Source: a virus. Taken from it: a stretch of DNA of 46,171 bases. The position numbers and the translations under genes were made by a program. This document shows, in pieces, positions 45,747-46,171 of the stretch. Below the pieces are notes generated by a model. It had not been told where the DNA came from, searched no databases, and worked only from the letters and a program-made list of their open reading frames with translations. The stretch's first letter is position 1; each line of letters begins with the position of its first letter. The stretch lies in the IMG/VR virus record IMGVR_UViG_3300028920_000107, positions 1 through 46,171 of that record. The stretch is one strand, 5' to 3'.

Positions 45747-46171
45747 TTACGCAGATCCCTTTATGATTCCTGTCGTGACCAGTTCCGAGCGGAGCTGGTT
45801 GATCAGGGTTTCGGTAGCCGCCATGTCGACGACGAGCTGATTCACTCGCGCGACGATTGCGTCTGCCTGTGTTCCTGTTGCGAATCCGTGCGCGGCCGTG
45901 GTCAGGGATGCGGTGGTCAAAACAGCCGTCACAGCCGTTTTGGTCAACGCTGCCTGGCTTGCGCTTGCAGGCTGCACCACGGCGGTCGCACCCCAAAAAC
46001 CGAGCTTTTCGCTCGCAGCGGTTGCGATGATCGTACCGGTTGTGGTCCCGGTGGGAACGTCGGTCGCGTCCTTGATGCCTGCGGTCAGCGTGGTAACGCC
46101 GGTCACGGCCAAGGTTCCGCCAACTGTTGCGTTCGTGCCAACAGCGAGAGTGGAAACCAGGGAGAGGGAGT
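45747..46171 (-). CDS. head fibre / capsid decoration-like protein, C-terminal part (continues at 552)
   Basis: The second part of the gene described at 1-552, here including the repeat copy 46041-46171. Over the end region it has FWGATAVVQPAS, then repeated T/A segments (LTKTAVTAVLTTASLTTAAHG) and a helical end (ADAIVARVNQLVVDMAATETLINQLRSEL), resembling the C-termini of phage head-fibre proteins. Stop TAA at 45747-45749 is one base before the fusion glycosyltransferase start. Read as one gene it is 281 residues. Confidence 0.72.
   Translation of the reverse strand, partial: SLSLVSTLAVGTNATVGGTLAVTGVTTLTAGIKDATDVPTGTTTGTIIATAASEKLGFWGATAVVQPASASQAALTKTAVTAVLTTASLTTAAHGFATGTQADAIVARVNQLVVDMAATETLINQLRSELVTTGIIKGSA
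46041..46171. repeat. terminal direct repeat, right copy
   Basis: Second copy of the end repeat. The mismatch at 46167 falls in the third base of a serine codon of the head-fibre-like gene (TCG against TCC on the minus strand), so it changes no amino acid. That is more typical of population variation than of random error, although it lies only four bases from the contig end. Confidence 0.95.

Noticed and set aside
1-46171. CRISPR array, rRNA, insertion sequence
   Set aside because: No regularly spaced repeats, rRNA-like segments or transposase genes were seen in the window.

Overview
The window is an essentially complete tailed double-stranded DNA phage genome, assembled as a circle of about 46,040 bp. 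Bases 1-131 recur at 46041-46171 with one synonymous difference, and one structural gene reads straight across the join. Every gene I support lies on the minus strand, so transcription runs toward lower coordinates and across the join. One strong intrinsic terminator (25692-25721) and one early promoter (25514-25542) face each other across a short gap near 25.6 kb, which is the natural zero of the map. Tape measure, Dit, Tal, tail tube and frameshifted chaperone genes, with no sheath gene, indicate a siphovirus. I see no integrase and no CI-type repressor, so a lytic life style is more likely than a temperate one. The host cannot be named. The Dit/Tal/TP901-type tail and strong AGGAGG ribosome sites are common in phages of Gram-positive hosts, but this is weak evidence.

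Reading in transcription order. (1) 25.5-21 kb, early replication and recombination: a small Cro-like HTH protein, a replication-initiator-like protein, a candidate annealing protein, a PD-(D/E)XK nuclease whose core motifs are in an unusual order, a coiled-coil protein and one tRNA-like gene. (2) 21-9.5 kb, accessory early genes: a radical SAM enzyme, two more PD-(D/E)XK or VRR-type nucleases, a class I methyltransferase, an ASCH protein, several small zinc-ribbon proteins, a DUF932 protein, a RadC/JAMM protein, a sliding clamp, a ribbon-helix-helix protein and a DUF488-like protein. Five promoters with an exact 17-base spacer drive these regions, and four carry the same GTATCA-type motif, suggesting one phage regulator. 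(3) 9.2-6.9 kb: a methyltransferase-plus-acetyltransferase fusion and a ParB-like protein just upstream of the terminase, which looks like a DNA-modification module. (4) 6.9 kb to 0 and on to 42.5 kb, packaging and head: small and large terminase, portal, MuF-type protein, scaffold, head-fibre-like protein, a glycosyltransferase-methyltransferase fusion, major capsid protein and adaptor. (5) 42.5-36.8 kb: a small membrane protein, a DUF2341/lectin-like adhesin and a beta-helix-like repeat protein sit inside the connector gene cluster, followed by tail completion proteins and tail tube. (6) 36.8-25.7 kb: a GT4 glycosyltransferase, a tail chaperone with a canonical A-AAA-AAC frameshift site, tape measure, Dit and Tal with inserted carbohydrate-binding-like modules, a fibre-like protein, and a short lysis-like cassette ending at the terminator.

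The most interesting points are the modification module next to the terminase, the two glycosyltransferases buried among virion genes (one fused to a methyltransferase), the reordered nuclease core, and the shared promoter/operator family. Several small genes under 60 codons were found from ribosome-site and stop/start-overlap evidence.
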